From Clostridia bacterium (GTDB taxonomy: Bacteria > Bacillota > Clostridia > Christensenellales > CAG-138), in contig JAUNBH010000009.1 of the NCBI GenBank assembly GCA_030527165.1, forward strand, positions 1 through 36,994: a DNA stretch of 36,994 bases, given 5' to 3'. How positions within the stretch are numbered: position 1 is the first letter of the stretch; every line of letters begins with the position of its first letter. A program made the position numbers and the translations under genes. The notes under the pieces were generated by a model that saw only the letters and a program-made list of their open reading frames with translations, was not told where the DNA came from and searched no databases. Below, piece after piece: positions 1-7,761 of the stretch.

Positions 1-37
1 CCAACGACTTCCTTCGTGCCTATACTGTCCAACATGT

Positions 38-109
38 TTGACAAACCTACAGTTTGCGTTTGTATATTGCTATCGCGCGCTTGCATACGGTGAAACTGCA
101 TGTTATAAT
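38..109 (+). promoter_or_regulatory. rpsT promoter
   Basis: The best sigma-A promoter is TTGCAT (81-86), a 17-base spacer and TATAAT (104-109), with a TG one base upstream of the -10 element (extended -10). A second possible -35, TTGACA at 38-43, lies 19 bases from TATATT (63-68) and would be a weaker upstream promoter. Transcription would start near 116, giving a leader of about 40 bases. Confidence 0.75.
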
Positions 110-158
110 TCTGTGTTTGAGCGCGAGCTCCGCTAAACTATAAAAGGAGGTGAACCGT

Positions 159-419
159 TTGGCTCACTACAAGTCCGCTATAAAGAGGATAGGCATCACT
201 ACCAAGAAGAATCTGCGCAACCGCATGATTACGTCGAGCGTCAAAACTGCAATAAAGAGGTTCGACAGCGCTCTCGCTTCTGGTGACGATGAGGCCATTT
301 CCACCTCTTACAAGACCGCTGTCAGTTTAGTCGATAAGGCTGCCAGCAAGGGTGTGCTCCACAAGAACGCCGCCAACCGCAAGAAGGCTCAAATGGCAAT
401 AAAGCTCCAGGCGAAGTAA
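159..419 (+). CDS. rpsT: 30S ribosomal protein S20
   Basis: Small-subunit protein S20 (86 aa), which binds 16S rRNA early in 30S assembly. The N-terminus M-A-H-Y-K-S-A-I-K-R-I matches the family, and the rest is a Lys/Ala-rich helical protein of normal length. The start is TTG at 159: it sits 8 bases after a perfect AAAGGAGG, and translation from here gives the family N-terminus. The in-frame GTG at 150 overlaps the Shine-Dalgarno sequence and would add M-N-R, so I reject it. A TTG start on a ribosomal protein gene may limit its translation, but that is inference. The gene is alone on the + strand, opposite lgt. Confidence 0.97.
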   Translation: MAHYKSAIKRIGITTKKNLRNRMITSSVKTAIKRFDSALASGDDEAISTSYKTAVSLVDKAASKGVLHKNAANRKKAQMAIKLQAK

Positions 420-546
420 GCATTATGACCTGAGCTAAAGACCTGCAACCGCGTGCTGCGCGGATTCCGCCGGTCTGATCGGGCCGCATCTGTACTGAAA
501 CCGGCATTGCGCCTCCGTTTCTGCAAGTGCGGCTCTTTCTTGCGCT

Positions 547-573
547 AAAAAAGACGTCCCCCGTTTGGGACGC
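547..573 (-). terminator. Rho-independent terminator of the permease-lgt operon
   Basis: On the minus strand, a 7-bp stem (GCGTCCC / GGGACGT, one G-T pair) with a 6-base loop is followed by C and six T residues. It lies 127 bases beyond the lgt stop and is the best intrinsic terminator in the left part of the window. Confidence 0.75.
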
Positions 574-608
574 CATTCCATACGACGGATACAGGCAACC
601 GCTTAGCC

Positions 609-631
609 CCGCGCCGCTTTAAGCGGCGCGG
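609..631. terminator. Perfect GC-rich inverted repeat between rpsT and lgt
   Basis: Eleven-base arms CCGCGCCGCTT / AAGCGGCGCGG are separated by one base. There is no T-tract on either side. It lies between the convergent rpsT (+) and lgt (-) genes, so it may help end transcription or protect mRNA ends in both directions. The rest of 420-699 shows no credible gene. Confidence 0.45.
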
Positions 632-699
632 AGCGCCAAGTATCGCTCCAAGCAGTAACGCAGCTGCGCACTGCTCCCAGCTAAACGCCCTCATGCTCA

Positions 700-1572
700 T
701 CACGCAGAGCCGCTATCGCCCTCCGAGGGTTCATCAGGCTGCTCGTCCGCAGCATCTGACAGGTGTGCTGTGGATTGCGCGGCACACTCAGCCGTGCTAT
801 CGCAAACCGGCGTGATACGGCGGGAGCTATTCCCGTGAAATGCGTATACTATCAGAGCTATCCCGATGGGCAACAGGAACAGGCTTATGAATTGCGACGT
901 GCTGAGCGCGCCCACGCTCCCCCGCTCGTCCGCCCTGTAAAACTCGATGAAGAAACGCCATACAGCGTATGCCACAAGATATACGCCCGCGGTCAAACCG
1001 CGCCTCTTGACCTTTTTAAGCATGACTATCAGCGCCACCGTCAGCAGTATCAGGAATGCCGCCTCCATCAGCTGAGTTGGCACCAGCTTGACACCTGCGG
1101 GCGCGTCTGAGCCTGCGGGGAACACTACGCAGAAATCGCCGTCCGTTTCGCAACCGTAACAGCAACCGGCGAAGAAACAGCCTACCCTGCCCATCGCCTG
1201 ACCTATCGCCACAGGTGCCGCAGCGAGATCGGCAAAACCGAGTACATCGAGCTTTAGCTTTTTCGTCACCAGCATGCCCGTAAGTATGCCGCCTATCAGT
1301 CCGCCGTAGAATACGAAGCCGCTGAAAATCGCGTAGCGCAGCAGTTCCGGATTCTGAATGTAGCTGTCTAACTCGACGAGCAGATAGAGCAGCTTTGCGC
1401 CGAGAAAGCCGCCTATGACGCACAGCATTCCGGCGTACAGTGTGGTTTCGCGCTTCATATCCCTGTACTTGCTCGTCAACGATACTATGACGATCGCAAG
1501 CGCGAGCCCCACGGCGCAGCACACGCCGTACATCGGTATGTTCATTTGCCCGATTTCGATATAAGGAAGCAT
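700..1572 (-). CDS. lgt: Prolipoprotein diacylglyceryl transferase
   Basis: Membrane enzyme that moves diacylglycerol from phosphatidylglycerol to the lipobox cysteine of prolipoproteins, the first step of lipoprotein maturation. The 290-residue protein has several hydrophobic segments, F-Y-G-G-L-I-G-G, the signature-loop variant G-R-V-G-C-F-F-A-G-C-C-Y-G, and the C-terminal R-F-F-I-E-F-Y-R-A-D-E-R-G block typical of Lgt. The Cys-rich signature in place of the proteobacterial G-R-I-G-N-F form is, from memory, common in Firmicutes. An acidic, Ser/Ala-rich cytoplasmic tail of about 35 residues follows the last membrane segment. ATG follows GGAGGGG closely. It is 24 bases downstream of the permease gene and probably cotranscribed. 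The LRR lipoprotein at 7762-8436 is a likely substrate. Confidence 0.95.
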   Translation of the reverse strand: MLPYIEIGQMNIPMYGVCCAVGLALAIVIVSLTSKYRDMKRETTLYAGMLCVIGGFLGAKLLYLLVELDSYIQNPELLRYAIFSGFVFYGGLIGGILTGMLVTKKLKLDVLGFADLAAAPVAIGQAMGRVGCFFAGCCYGCETDGDFCVVFPAGSDAPAGVKLVPTQLMEAAFLILLTVALIVMLKKVKRRGLTAGVYLVAYAVWRFFIEFYRADERGSVGALSTSQFISLFLLPIGIALIVYAFHGNSSRRITPVCDSTAECAAQSTAHLSDAADEQPDEPSEGDSGSA

Positions 1573-1596
1573 ATTACCCCTCCCCCGTCATCCTTC

Positions 1597-2472
1597 TCAT
1601 AGGAGCATGGCGACTGCGTCCGCAGCAATGCCGACTACCGCAGATACGACGACGAGAATCACCAGCACCAGTATGCTGTTCTTTACGCTCTTGTTCTCCT
1701 GAAACAACACCAGTATGCCCACGCCCGCAGCGGCGCAGAGCCCCGCCAACAGCGAACCGAAGCTGAGCATTCCGTCTATGTACGCCTCGGCGATTATGAC
1801 CGACGCCGCACAGTTGGGTATCAGACCCACGAGGGTTGCAAGGAGCGGCTGCACAAATGTGCCCTTCATCATGAACTCGCTCAGGACGTCCTCGCCTATC
1901 CACGCGACTATCGAGGACAGTATCAATGACGCGACAAAAATGTAGGCGAACACCTTGAGCGAGTGCAGTATGACCGTTTTGACCATGGCGCCGATAGAGT
2001 TGCAGGAGCAGCCGCAGTGCTCGTGACACTTGTCGGTATGCGCCTGCTGTATGGCCGCGCCGTCAGCTGCTTGGCTCCTGAACACGGCGTCGCAGAGATA
2101 GCCGAAGGCTATGCCCACCGCGACTTTTATAAGCGCCATTATGAGCACTTCGCCCAATAACTCCCTATGATAGATGAGCAGTATTATGGCCTCATCAGAT
2201 GTGGACAAGAACACCGCCAGCAGCGTGCCCATGGTTATCAGCCGCTTTGCGTACAACCCCGACGCAAGCACGGAAAAGCCGCATTGCGGCACTACGCCCA
2301 AGAGCGCTCCTGCTACGGGAGCGCACTTTGACGCCCGAGTCAGCAACGCCAACGCTTTATTGCCGGCACGATGTTCAAAAAACTCGATAAGGAAAAACAT
2401 CACCAACAAAAATGGCAGCATCTTTGCGGCATCTATCAGCGATTCGAGCAGTATGTCGAGAAACAGTTCCAA
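1597..2472 (-). CDS. ArsP_2-family 10-TM permease (putative metal/arsenic exporter)
   Basis: A 291-residue polytopic protein resembling the family annotated as putative manganese transporter or arsenic efflux protein (ArsP_2/DUF2899). Two halves carry related motifs, G-V-V-P-Q-C-G-F-S (about 59-67) and G-L-I-P-N-C-A-A-S in the second half, suggesting a pseudo-symmetric duplicated permease with a conserved P-x-C in each half. Between the halves lies a hydrophilic loop rich in His and Cys (H145, C149, H150, H152, C153, C155, C157), a plausible metal-binding site. The start is TTG at 2472, with GGAGGGG just upstream. First gene of a two-gene unit with lgt. The substrate cannot be decided from sequence: Mn, As and organic cations are all possible. 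Confidence 0.75.
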   Translation of the reverse strand: MELFLDILLESLIDAAKMLPFLLVMFFLIEFFEHRAGNKALALLTRASKCAPVAGALLGVVPQCGFSVLASGLYAKRLITMGTLLAVFLSTSDEAIILLIYHRELLGEVLIMALIKVAVGIAFGYLCDAVFRSQAADGAAIQQAHTDKCHEHCGCSCNSIGAMVKTVILHSLKVFAYIFVASLILSSIVAWIGEDVLSEFMMKGTFVQPLLATLVGLIPNCAASVIIAEAYIDGMLSFGSLLAGLCAAAGVGILVLFQENKSVKNSILVLVILVVVSAVVGIAADAVAMLL

Positions 2473-2503
2473 ATAGCCCCTCCAAGCGCTTAATCACTAC
2501 ATG

Positions 2504-2531
2504 ATAATACCACGCCGGAGGGATTTTGCAA
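2504..2531 (-). promoter_or_regulatory. Promoter of the permease-lgt operon
   Basis: On the minus strand TTGCAA (2526-2531) is 16 bases from TATTAT (2504-2509), leaving about 25 bases of leader before the TTG start at 2472. Confidence 0.6.
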
Positions 2532-2584
2532 GCAAAAAACACATGCGGCAGCAGGCTCAAGCGAACGACCCGCTTCATTGAATC

Positions 2585-2606
2585 GGGGAACCCTTGAGGG
2601 TTCCCC
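2585..2606 (-). terminator. Perfect 9-bp hairpin after the N/Q-rich peptide gene
   Basis: GGGGAACCC, a 4-base loop and GGGTTCCCC lie 13 bases past the stop of the small gene at 2620-2736. No T-tract follows, so it may be a terminator or a 3'-end stabiliser. Confidence 0.55.
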
Positions 2607-2619
2607 GTGCCATTTGAGC

Positions 2620-2736
2620 TTAGAAGTCCTGCTGATTCTGGCTGTTCTGACCGTTCTGCTTATTGCGCCTATTGTTCTCATTGCGCTGGTTGCTCTGATT
2701 GCGGTTGTTAGCCTGATCGTTGTTCTGATAACTCAT
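2620..2736 (-). CDS. 38-residue Asn/Gln-rich small protein, possibly spore-associated
   Basis: This short gene encodes M-S-Y-Q-N-N-D-Q-A-N-N, continues as repeated N/Q/R/K residues and ends in Q-Q-D-F. About 60 percent of residues are Asn or Gln, with scattered Arg, Lys and Ser and no hydrophobic segment. AAAGGAG lies about 8 bases before the ATG, and a perfect hairpin follows the stop, so it looks like a complete monocistronic gene. The composition recalls gamma-type small acid-soluble spore proteins and other N/Q-rich clostridial peptides, but I do not recognise a family. A CATACTA element about 30 bases upstream fits a forespore sigma-F/G -10 box. The opposite strand also has an open frame, but that is a complement artefact without a ribosome site. 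Confidence 0.65.
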   Translation of the reverse strand: MSYQNNDQANNRNQSNQRNENNRRNKQNGQNSQNQQDF

Positions 2737-2766
2737 AACGCGAACTCCTTTCCTTTGGTTTGAACT

Positions 2767-2797
2767 TAGTATGCGTTGTCCACGTCACGTTCAATAC
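2767..2797 (-). promoter_or_regulatory. Possible sigma-F/G-type promoter of the small peptide gene
   Basis: On the minus strand CATACTA (2767-2773) fits the forespore -10 consensus CATnnTA. GTATT (2793-2797) is an imperfect GNATR-like -35 at a slightly long 19-base spacing. No good sigma-A promoter is visible in the 54-base gap before the gene. Tentative. Confidence 0.3.
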
Positions 2798-4620
2798 ACC
2801 TCAAACTGCGAATAATACAACTCCCTATAAATGCCATTTTTTGCCATCAATTCCTCGTGCGTGCCGCTCTCGGCTATGCTTCCGTCCTCCATGACAAGTA
2901 TGAGATCCGCATGGCGGATAGTAGATAGCCTGTGCGCTATCACAAAGCACGTCCTCCCCTGCATCAGCCGGCGCATCGCCGCCTGTATCTGCTGCTCCGT
3001 CTGCGTGTCGACGTTAGACGTCGCCTCGTCCAAAATGAGCATCTTCGAGTCGAGCAGCATGGCTCGTGCAATGGTCAACAGCTGCTTCTGACCTTTGGAT
3101 ATGGCCGCGCCGTTGTCACTGATGACCGTGTCGTATCCATTCGGCAGTCTCATAATGAAACTGTGTATCCGCGCCGCCTTTGCCGCGGCGATCACCTCCT
3201 CACGCGTGGCGCCGTCCTTTGAGTACGCTATGTTGTCGTGTATCGTACCGTTAAACAGCCATGTGTCCTGCAGCACCATAGTATACGCCTTGCGCACGCT
3301 CGACCGCGTGAGTCCGTATATGTCGTTTGAATCCAGCTCTATGCTGCCATGCTCTATGTCGTAGAAGCGCATCAGTAAGTTTATTATCGTAGTCTTGCCC
3401 GCCCCGGTCTGGCCCACTATGGCGATCAGATTTCCCCTGTCCGCGTGCAGGTTGAGTCCTTTGATAACTGTGCGCTCCGGAACATAGCCAAAGTCCACGT
3501 CCTTCATGTCGACGTCCCCGTATATATCCGTCAATACCTTTGCGTCGGCGGCATCCGGTTTTTCAGGCAGCTCGTCTATGAGGCGGAATACCCTCTCTGC
3601 CGCGGCAAACGCAGATTGAAGCTCGCCAAATATGTTTGCAGTCTCGTTTATCGGGCCGGAAAACTTTCTCGAATACAATACGAACGACGATATGTCGCCC
3701 AGACCGATGCGCCCGCTTAGGTACAGTATGGCTCCAAAAGTGCTTACCAACGCCAGTGAAATGTTGTTTATGAAGTTGACTGACGGGCCCATAATAGAGC
3801 CGTGGTACTCCGACTCGGTATACGCCTCCACGGCCTCGTCATTTTTGTCATCAAACCTGCTCAGTATTACATCCTCGCGCCCGTACGCGCGGGTCGTCCT
3901 TTGCCCGGCTATCATCTCCTCGGCAAAGCCGTTCATTTCGCCCAATTTGGCGGACCTGCGCCTGAAGAGCGGCCGCACTTTCTTCGTTATGTAGCGCGTA
4001 AACAGTATGGACGCCGGTACGGTAACGCCAAACACGCATACCAGAATCGGAGCTATGCGAAGCATCATCACCAGCGAGCCCACGACCGTTATGACGCTCC
4101 TGCACATTTGCAGCAGGTCATTCGATATGGAGGCGTTTACCGTGTCAATGTCGTAGGATATTACGCTGATTATGTCGCCCGTCTGGCGGGTGTCAAAGAA
4201 GCTGACCGGCAACTGCACCAGCCTGTCGAAAACGTCCCTGCGCATGCGGAATGTAACTTTCCGCGTGAGCTCTATCATCACCACGGACAGTATGTACGAG
4301 AGCACAAAGGACGCGGCGTAGCACCCCAGCATCAGCGCGACGCAGCTTAGAATCGTTTCGAAGTCCGCGCTGTGCGGCAAATCGCCTATCGCGTCTATCG
4401 CCATTCCGGACAGCCTCGGCCCCCACAGCTGCAGCAGATTGCTTGCTATCGTGAGTACTATCGCCACCGCTACAAGCAGCTTGTACCTGTTCAAATAGCC
4501 CCACAGCCTGCGCAGTATGTACTTTTTGTCGGGCTTGGCGCCTCCAAAGGAACGCCTGTCGCCCGTCGCTTCAAAACCCTGTGTTAGTCTACCGCCCATG
4601 CCTCCGGGTTGGTTACGCAT
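2791..4620 (-). CDS. ABC exporter half-transporter, catalytic-site subunit
   Basis: Fused TMD-NBD exporter subunit (609 aa from ATG 4620). A Gly-rich N-terminal tail precedes a six-helix membrane domain. The C-terminal ATPase has Walker A G-Q-T-G-A-G-K-T-T, Walker B M-L-I-L-D-E with the catalytic Glu, and the H-loop I-A-H-R-L-S-T. Its signature is altered to I-S-K-G-Q-K-Q instead of L-S-G-G-Q. Paired with the upstream gene, this suggests a heterodimeric exporter of the BmrCD/LmrCD/TM287-288 type, in which this subunit supplies the Walker half of the working ATP site. I chose ATG 4620, 8 bases after GGAGG; the GTG at 4629 overlaps that site. It overlaps the upstream gene by 8 bases. The substrate is unknown; drugs, lipids or peptides are all possible. 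Confidence 0.92.
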   Translation of the reverse strand: MRNQPGGMGGRLTQGFEATGDRRSFGGAKPDKKYILRRLWGYLNRYKLLVAVAIVLTIASNLLQLWGPRLSGMAIDAIGDLPHSADFETILSCVALMLGCYAASFVLSYILSVVMIELTRKVTFRMRRDVFDRLVQLPVSFFDTRQTGDIISVISYDIDTVNASISNDLLQMCRSVITVVGSLVMMLRIAPILVCVFGVTVPASILFTRYITKKVRPLFRRRSAKLGEMNGFAEEMIAGQRTTRAYGREDVILSRFDDKNDEAVEAYTESEYHGSIMGPSVNFINNISLALVSTFGAILYLSGRIGLGDISSFVLYSRKFSGPINETANIFGELQSAFAAAERVFRLIDELPEKPDAADAKVLTDIYGDVDMKDVDFGYVPERTVIKGLNLHADRGNLIAIVGQTGAGKTTIINLLMRFYDIEHGSIELDSNDIYGLTRSSVRKAYTMVLQDTWLFNGTIHDNIAYSKDGATREEVIAAAKAARIHSFIMRLPNGYDTVISDNGAAISKGQKQLLTIARAMLLDSKMLILDEATSNVDTQTEQQIQAAMRRLMQGRTCFVIAHRLSTIRHADLILVMEDGSIAESGTHEELMAKNGIYRELYYSQFEVY

Positions 4621-6334
4621 CGCGCTCACCTCCCATTTGCGTATGGGCTATGCGCCTGTACGCATCACATGAGACGACCAGTTCGTCATGCGTGCCGGCG
4701 CCGATTGGCCTCCCGTCGTCCAAAACGAGTATCTCATTCGCGTTCTTAATCGAACTGACGCGCTGCGCCACTATCACTGTCGTCATGTTTGGATAGTTGG
4801 TGTGCAGCGCCCTTCTAAGCGCCGCGTCCGTCTTGTAATCCAGGGCGCTGGATGAGTCGTCCAACAGCAGCAGGTCCGGCTCGGCGGCTATTGCCCGCGC
4901 AATAAGCATGCGCTGCCGCTGCCCGCCGCTGATGCTCGAGCCCCTCTGCGCCACCACAAAGTCCAGGCCCTCCTGCCGCTGGCTGATAAACTCCTCCGCC
5001 TGAGCTGTGCGAACGGCCTTCCACAGCTGTGCCTCACTCAATCCCCTGCCGTAATCTATGTTGTCGCGGAGAGTTCCGGCCATTATGAAATCGTTTTGCA
5101 TTGCCACGCCTATGCGCGAGGTCAGGTCGCGGCGCGTCAGTGTCCTGACGTCCCTTCCGTCGATGAAAACAGCGCCCTGTCTCGGGTCGTAAAAGCGCAG
5201 TATCAGGTTTATCACGGTGCTCTTGCCGCTTCCGGTTGCGCCGATTATGCCCAGCGTCTCACCCGGGCGAAGCGCAAAGCTCACACCGGTCAAGTTGTCC
5301 TCTACGCCGTTGTAGGAGAACGACACATTTCTAAACTCCAGCCGATAGCGCTTATCGCCCGCACAATCCGTCTCCGCGAGCACAGGCATGTCCTCCTCTG
5401 CGCGTAACACCTCATCTATCCTGTTCGCAGAGGCTATCGCCCTGGAGCACACTATGAAAATACGAGTGATGCCGAGCATGGCATTGAGTATTATCGTGAA
5501 ATACGACAGGAAGGCTATAATAGTGCCGCGCTCCGTCAAGGCGGAATCCGCCCTGTACGCCCCGACAAGCACTATGAGCGCCAAGCCCACATTGAGTATG
5601 AGCGTAGTCGACGGATTCGTTATCGCCATGAGTATTCCGGCTTTTCTCTCGTTGTCGGATAGCTCCTCGTTGACGCTCGAAAAACGCTCGCGCTCGCGCT
5701 CCGATTTAGACAAGGCCTTGATTATGCGCACTCCGGTCACATTCTCCTGCACGGTCATGACGAGTTTGTCGAGCGCCTTTTGACATTTTGTGTATACGGG
5801 TATGCTGAACTTTGTAACGAAAAACACAACGCACGCTATCAGCGGCAGCATGCCCACGAGTACCATTGTAAGCACCGGGTCGAGGCTGAGCGTGAACACC
5901 ATGCCGCCTATCAGCAGAATAGGTCCGCGTACGCCTATGCGCTGTACACGCGTAAGCATCTGATTGACATTGTAGGTATCGCTCGTCAAACGCGACACCA
6001 GCGACGATGCGGTAAAGCGATCCAGCTGCGGGCTCGACAGGTAGCCGATTCGCGAAAAGAGGTCATGCCGCAGCTTGCGTGTGACCTTTCCGGAACTGCG
6101 CGTCGCCATCCGATTTGCCATTATATTGGTCACAACCGAAAAAACGGCGCACAGGGCCATTACGCCTCCCCACACCAATATACGGTTTACATCGCCTGTA
6201 GGTATGACATCGTCGATTATTATCTCGAGCACATACGGGATCATCAGATCCATCATCGTGGCGAAGAACTTGACAACCAGTCCCAACGCCATCTCGCCCC
6301 TGTGCGGGCGTATGTATGACATGAGCATGTCCAA
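4613..6334 (-). CDS. ABC exporter half-transporter, degenerate-site subunit
   Basis: Fused TMD-NBD exporter subunit (up to 573 aa). The membrane domain occupies about residues 10-300, and the NBD has Walker A at 365-372 (G-A-T-G-S-G-K-S), Q-loop Q413 and the canonical signature S-G-G-Q-R-Q-R at 469-475. Walker B reads L-L-L-L-D-D, with Asp493 in place of the catalytic Glu, and the H-loop His is replaced by Gln (V-A-Q-R-V). It therefore contributes a good signature but a poor catalytic half, complementary to its partner at 2791-4620. The start is uncertain: TTG 6334, or in-frame ATGs at 6328 and 6322, since no strong ribosome site is visible. First gene of a two-gene operon from the promoter at 6462-6490. 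Confidence 0.92.
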   Translation of the reverse strand: MDMLMSYIRPHRGEMALGLVVKFFATMMDLMIPYVLEIIIDDVIPTGDVNRILVWGGVMALCAVFSVVTNIMANRMATRSSGKVTRKLRHDLFSRIGYLSSPQLDRFTASSLVSRLTSDTYNVNQMLTRVQRIGVRGPILLIGGMVFTLSLDPVLTMVLVGMLPLIACVVFFVTKFSIPVYTKCQKALDKLVMTVQENVTGVRIIKALSKSERERERFSSVNEELSDNERKAGILMAITNPSTTLILNVGLALIVLVGAYRADSALTERGTIIAFLSYFTIILNAMLGITRIFIVCSRAIASANRIDEVLRAEEDMPVLAETDCAGDKRYRLEFRNVSFSYNGVEDNLTGVSFALRPGETLGIIGATGSGKSTVINLILRFYDPRQGAVFIDGRDVRTLTRRDLTSRIGVAMQNDFIMAGTLRDNIDYGRGLSEAQLWKAVRTAQAEEFISQRQEGLDFVVAQRGSSISGGQRQRMLIARAIAAEPDLLLLDDSSSALDYKTDAALRRALHTNYPNMTTVIVAQRVSSIKNANEILVLDDGRPIGAGTHDELVVSCDAYRRIAHTQMGGERDA

Positions 6335-6461
6335 AACCGGGCACCATTACCGCTTTCATCAATATTCGCAGTAATATCACGCCGTTAAGACGCGTGCGCG
6401 CGCACTCACTTCCTTCTGTCTCATATGTTGTTTCGTTATATGTGCGCTTTACTACGCCGCA

Positions 6462-6490
6462 ATTATACCACAATGCTTCTGTTTTTGCCA
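6462..6490 (-). promoter_or_regulatory. Promoter of the ABC exporter operon
   Basis: On the minus strand TGGCAA (6485-6490), a 17-base spacer and TATAAT (6462-6467), with a TG one base upstream of the -10 element. It gives a leader of about 120 bases, which carries the palindrome GTGCGCGCGCAC (6394-6405). Confidence 0.7.
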
Positions 6491-6491
6491 T

Positions 6492-6531
6492 AAAAAATGA
6501 GCGCCTTGGGCACGTCTACCCGCCGGCGCTC
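6492..6531 (-). terminator. Rho-independent terminator of the LCP gene
   Basis: Minus-strand arms GAGCGCC (6525-6531) and GGCGCTC (6499-6505) form a 7-bp stem followed by A and six T residues. It starts 15 bases past the LCP stop and separates it from the ABC operon promoter. Confidence 0.8.
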
Positions 6532-6545
6532 ACCCTCGTCCGAGG

Positions 6546-7616
6546 TCAATCTCCGTACAGCCACTCCATCAGGAGGCGCGAATTGGCCTCCAAATCTGGG
6601 AGGAACACGAACCTGCCGTTGACATTAGCCGCCGTATAGGTTCCCTCGTACGGGACTGTGTACGTCGGTATGTCGGACAGTCCCATGCTTATAACGCTGC
6701 TCGCCAGGTCTATGATCTCATAATTGAGCATGTCCGTCCTTATGTATGGCAGCACGCTGTTTAATACGTTTACAATAGTCGTGAGGTTGGAATTGACAAA
6801 GCGATTGTACAGCGCCATTATGACGCGCCGTTGTCTTGCGGTGCGCTGCCAGTCTCCACCGGGCAGGCTGCGTATTCGCGTGTATACCAGCGCGGCCGCG
6901 CCGTTTAGGTTGACGCTGCCCGCCTCTATTTCATACTCATCTCCCATGGCCGCCCGTATTATCTCCGCTTCCGCCTCGGTTATGTTTACCCGCACTCCGC
7001 CGACTGCGTCGACGCACGCTTCAAACCCGCTGAAGTCCACTTCAAAAGTCCCGTCGATGTGTACGCCGAAGTTGCTCTCGATGGTTTCGCAGAGATACGC
7101 CGCGCCGCCAAATGCAAACGCTGCATTGAGCCTGTTGTCCGGTCTGCCTTCAAGCTGCACATATGTGTCGCGCATGAGCGATACCATGGTTATACGCCCG
7201 TCCGTCTTGTTGAGGCTGACAAGTATCATCACATCCGAGCGCGCCCTGCTCTCTCCAGGCCTGCGATCCTGCCCTATGAGCAGTATGTTCGTGACGTCTT
7301 TTCCGCTGGTATCAATCGTGTCGCTCACCGGCGTAGGCGTGGCGTCCGATTCACCCGGCGTGGGCGTCGCCCACACGGAATCCGGATCGACTACCGGCAA
7401 ATCCTGTAGGTCGTCCGGCGATTCAGTGTCGTCCGGAAGCGTATAATCAGGTGGCAATGGAGTCTCATTCGGGTCGAAACGTTCAATCCGGTTGAGCGTC
7501 ACCTCCACAAGTATTACGGCCGCCAGCGCAAGTGAGAGCAGCACCGCCGCGATAACAACGAGCTTTAGCCTCCAGCCGCTCAGCTTGCCCTTTTGTTCTC
7601 TTTTTGTATCTGACAT
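6546..7616 (-). CDS. LytR-CpsA-Psr (LCP) family protein
   Basis: LCP enzymes transfer undecaprenyl-linked glycopolymers such as teichoic acids or capsule onto peptidoglycan at the outer face of the membrane. The 356-residue protein has a basic cytoplasmic start, one membrane helix (about 17-40), a Pro/Thr/Asp-rich linker (about 48-105) and the LCP domain with N-I-L-L-I-G-Q-D-R-R, S-D-V-M-I-L-V-S-L, S-L-M-R-D-T-Y-V and R-L-N-A-A-F-A-F-G-G. These carry the conserved Asp/Arg residues that bind the pyrophosphate and metal. ATG 7616 follows GAGGAGG with a short spacer. It lies downstream of the RND and LRR lipoprotein genes but after a hairpin, so cotranscription is uncertain. A terminator follows. 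Confidence 0.92.
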   Translation of the reverse strand: MSDTKREQKGKLSGWRLKLVVIAAVLLSLALAAVILVEVTLNRIERFDPNETPLPPDYTLPDDTESPDDLQDLPVVDPDSVWATPTPGESDATPTPVSDTIDTSGKDVTNILLIGQDRRPGESRARSDVMILVSLNKTDGRITMVSLMRDTYVQLEGRPDNRLNAAFAFGGAAYLCETIESNFGVHIDGTFEVDFSGFEACVDAVGGVRVNITEAEAEIIRAAMGDEYEIEAGSVNLNGAAALVYTRIRSLPGGDWQRTARQRRVIMALYNRFVNSNLTTIVNVLNSVLPYIRTDMLNYEIIDLASSVISMGLSDIPTYTVPYEGTYTAANVNGRFVFLPDLEANSRLLMEWLYGD

Positions 7617-7728
7617 TGAAGCCTCCTCACCCGAGCTGGTTCATTGGTACCAGAGGTCGACTGCCCATGTGCAGCGCATTGCGCAGACAGACGGTTTACG
7701 CGCCCCGCATCGACCCACGATAGCAAGA

Positions 7729-7752
7729 AGCGGCGGAGTCCCGTCCGCCGCT
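7729..7752 (-). terminator. GC-rich hairpin after the LRR lipoprotein gene
   Basis: A 9-bp perfect stem AGCGGCGGA / TCCGCCGCT with a 6-base loop lies 10 bases past the stop. Only a short, interrupted T-rich stretch follows on the minus strand, so termination may be partial, with read-through into the LCP gene. Confidence 0.55.
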
Positions 7753-7761
7753 CAAAGCTCA

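Noticed and set aside
150-158. GTG start for rpsT
   Set aside because: It overlaps the Shine-Dalgarno sequence; TTG at 159 gives the family N-terminus with proper spacing.
2578-2763. Hydrophobic 61-residue frame on the + strand that looks like a membrane peptide
   Set aside because: It is the complement of the N/Q-rich gene: CAG, AAC and AAT codons read backwards give Leu, Val and Ile. It has no ribosome site, whereas the minus-strand gene does.
6394-6405. Alternating palindrome GTGCGCGCGCAC in the ABC operon leader
   Set aside because: A single 12-base palindrome is expected by chance in CG-rich spacer DNA; there is no second copy or other support for an operator.
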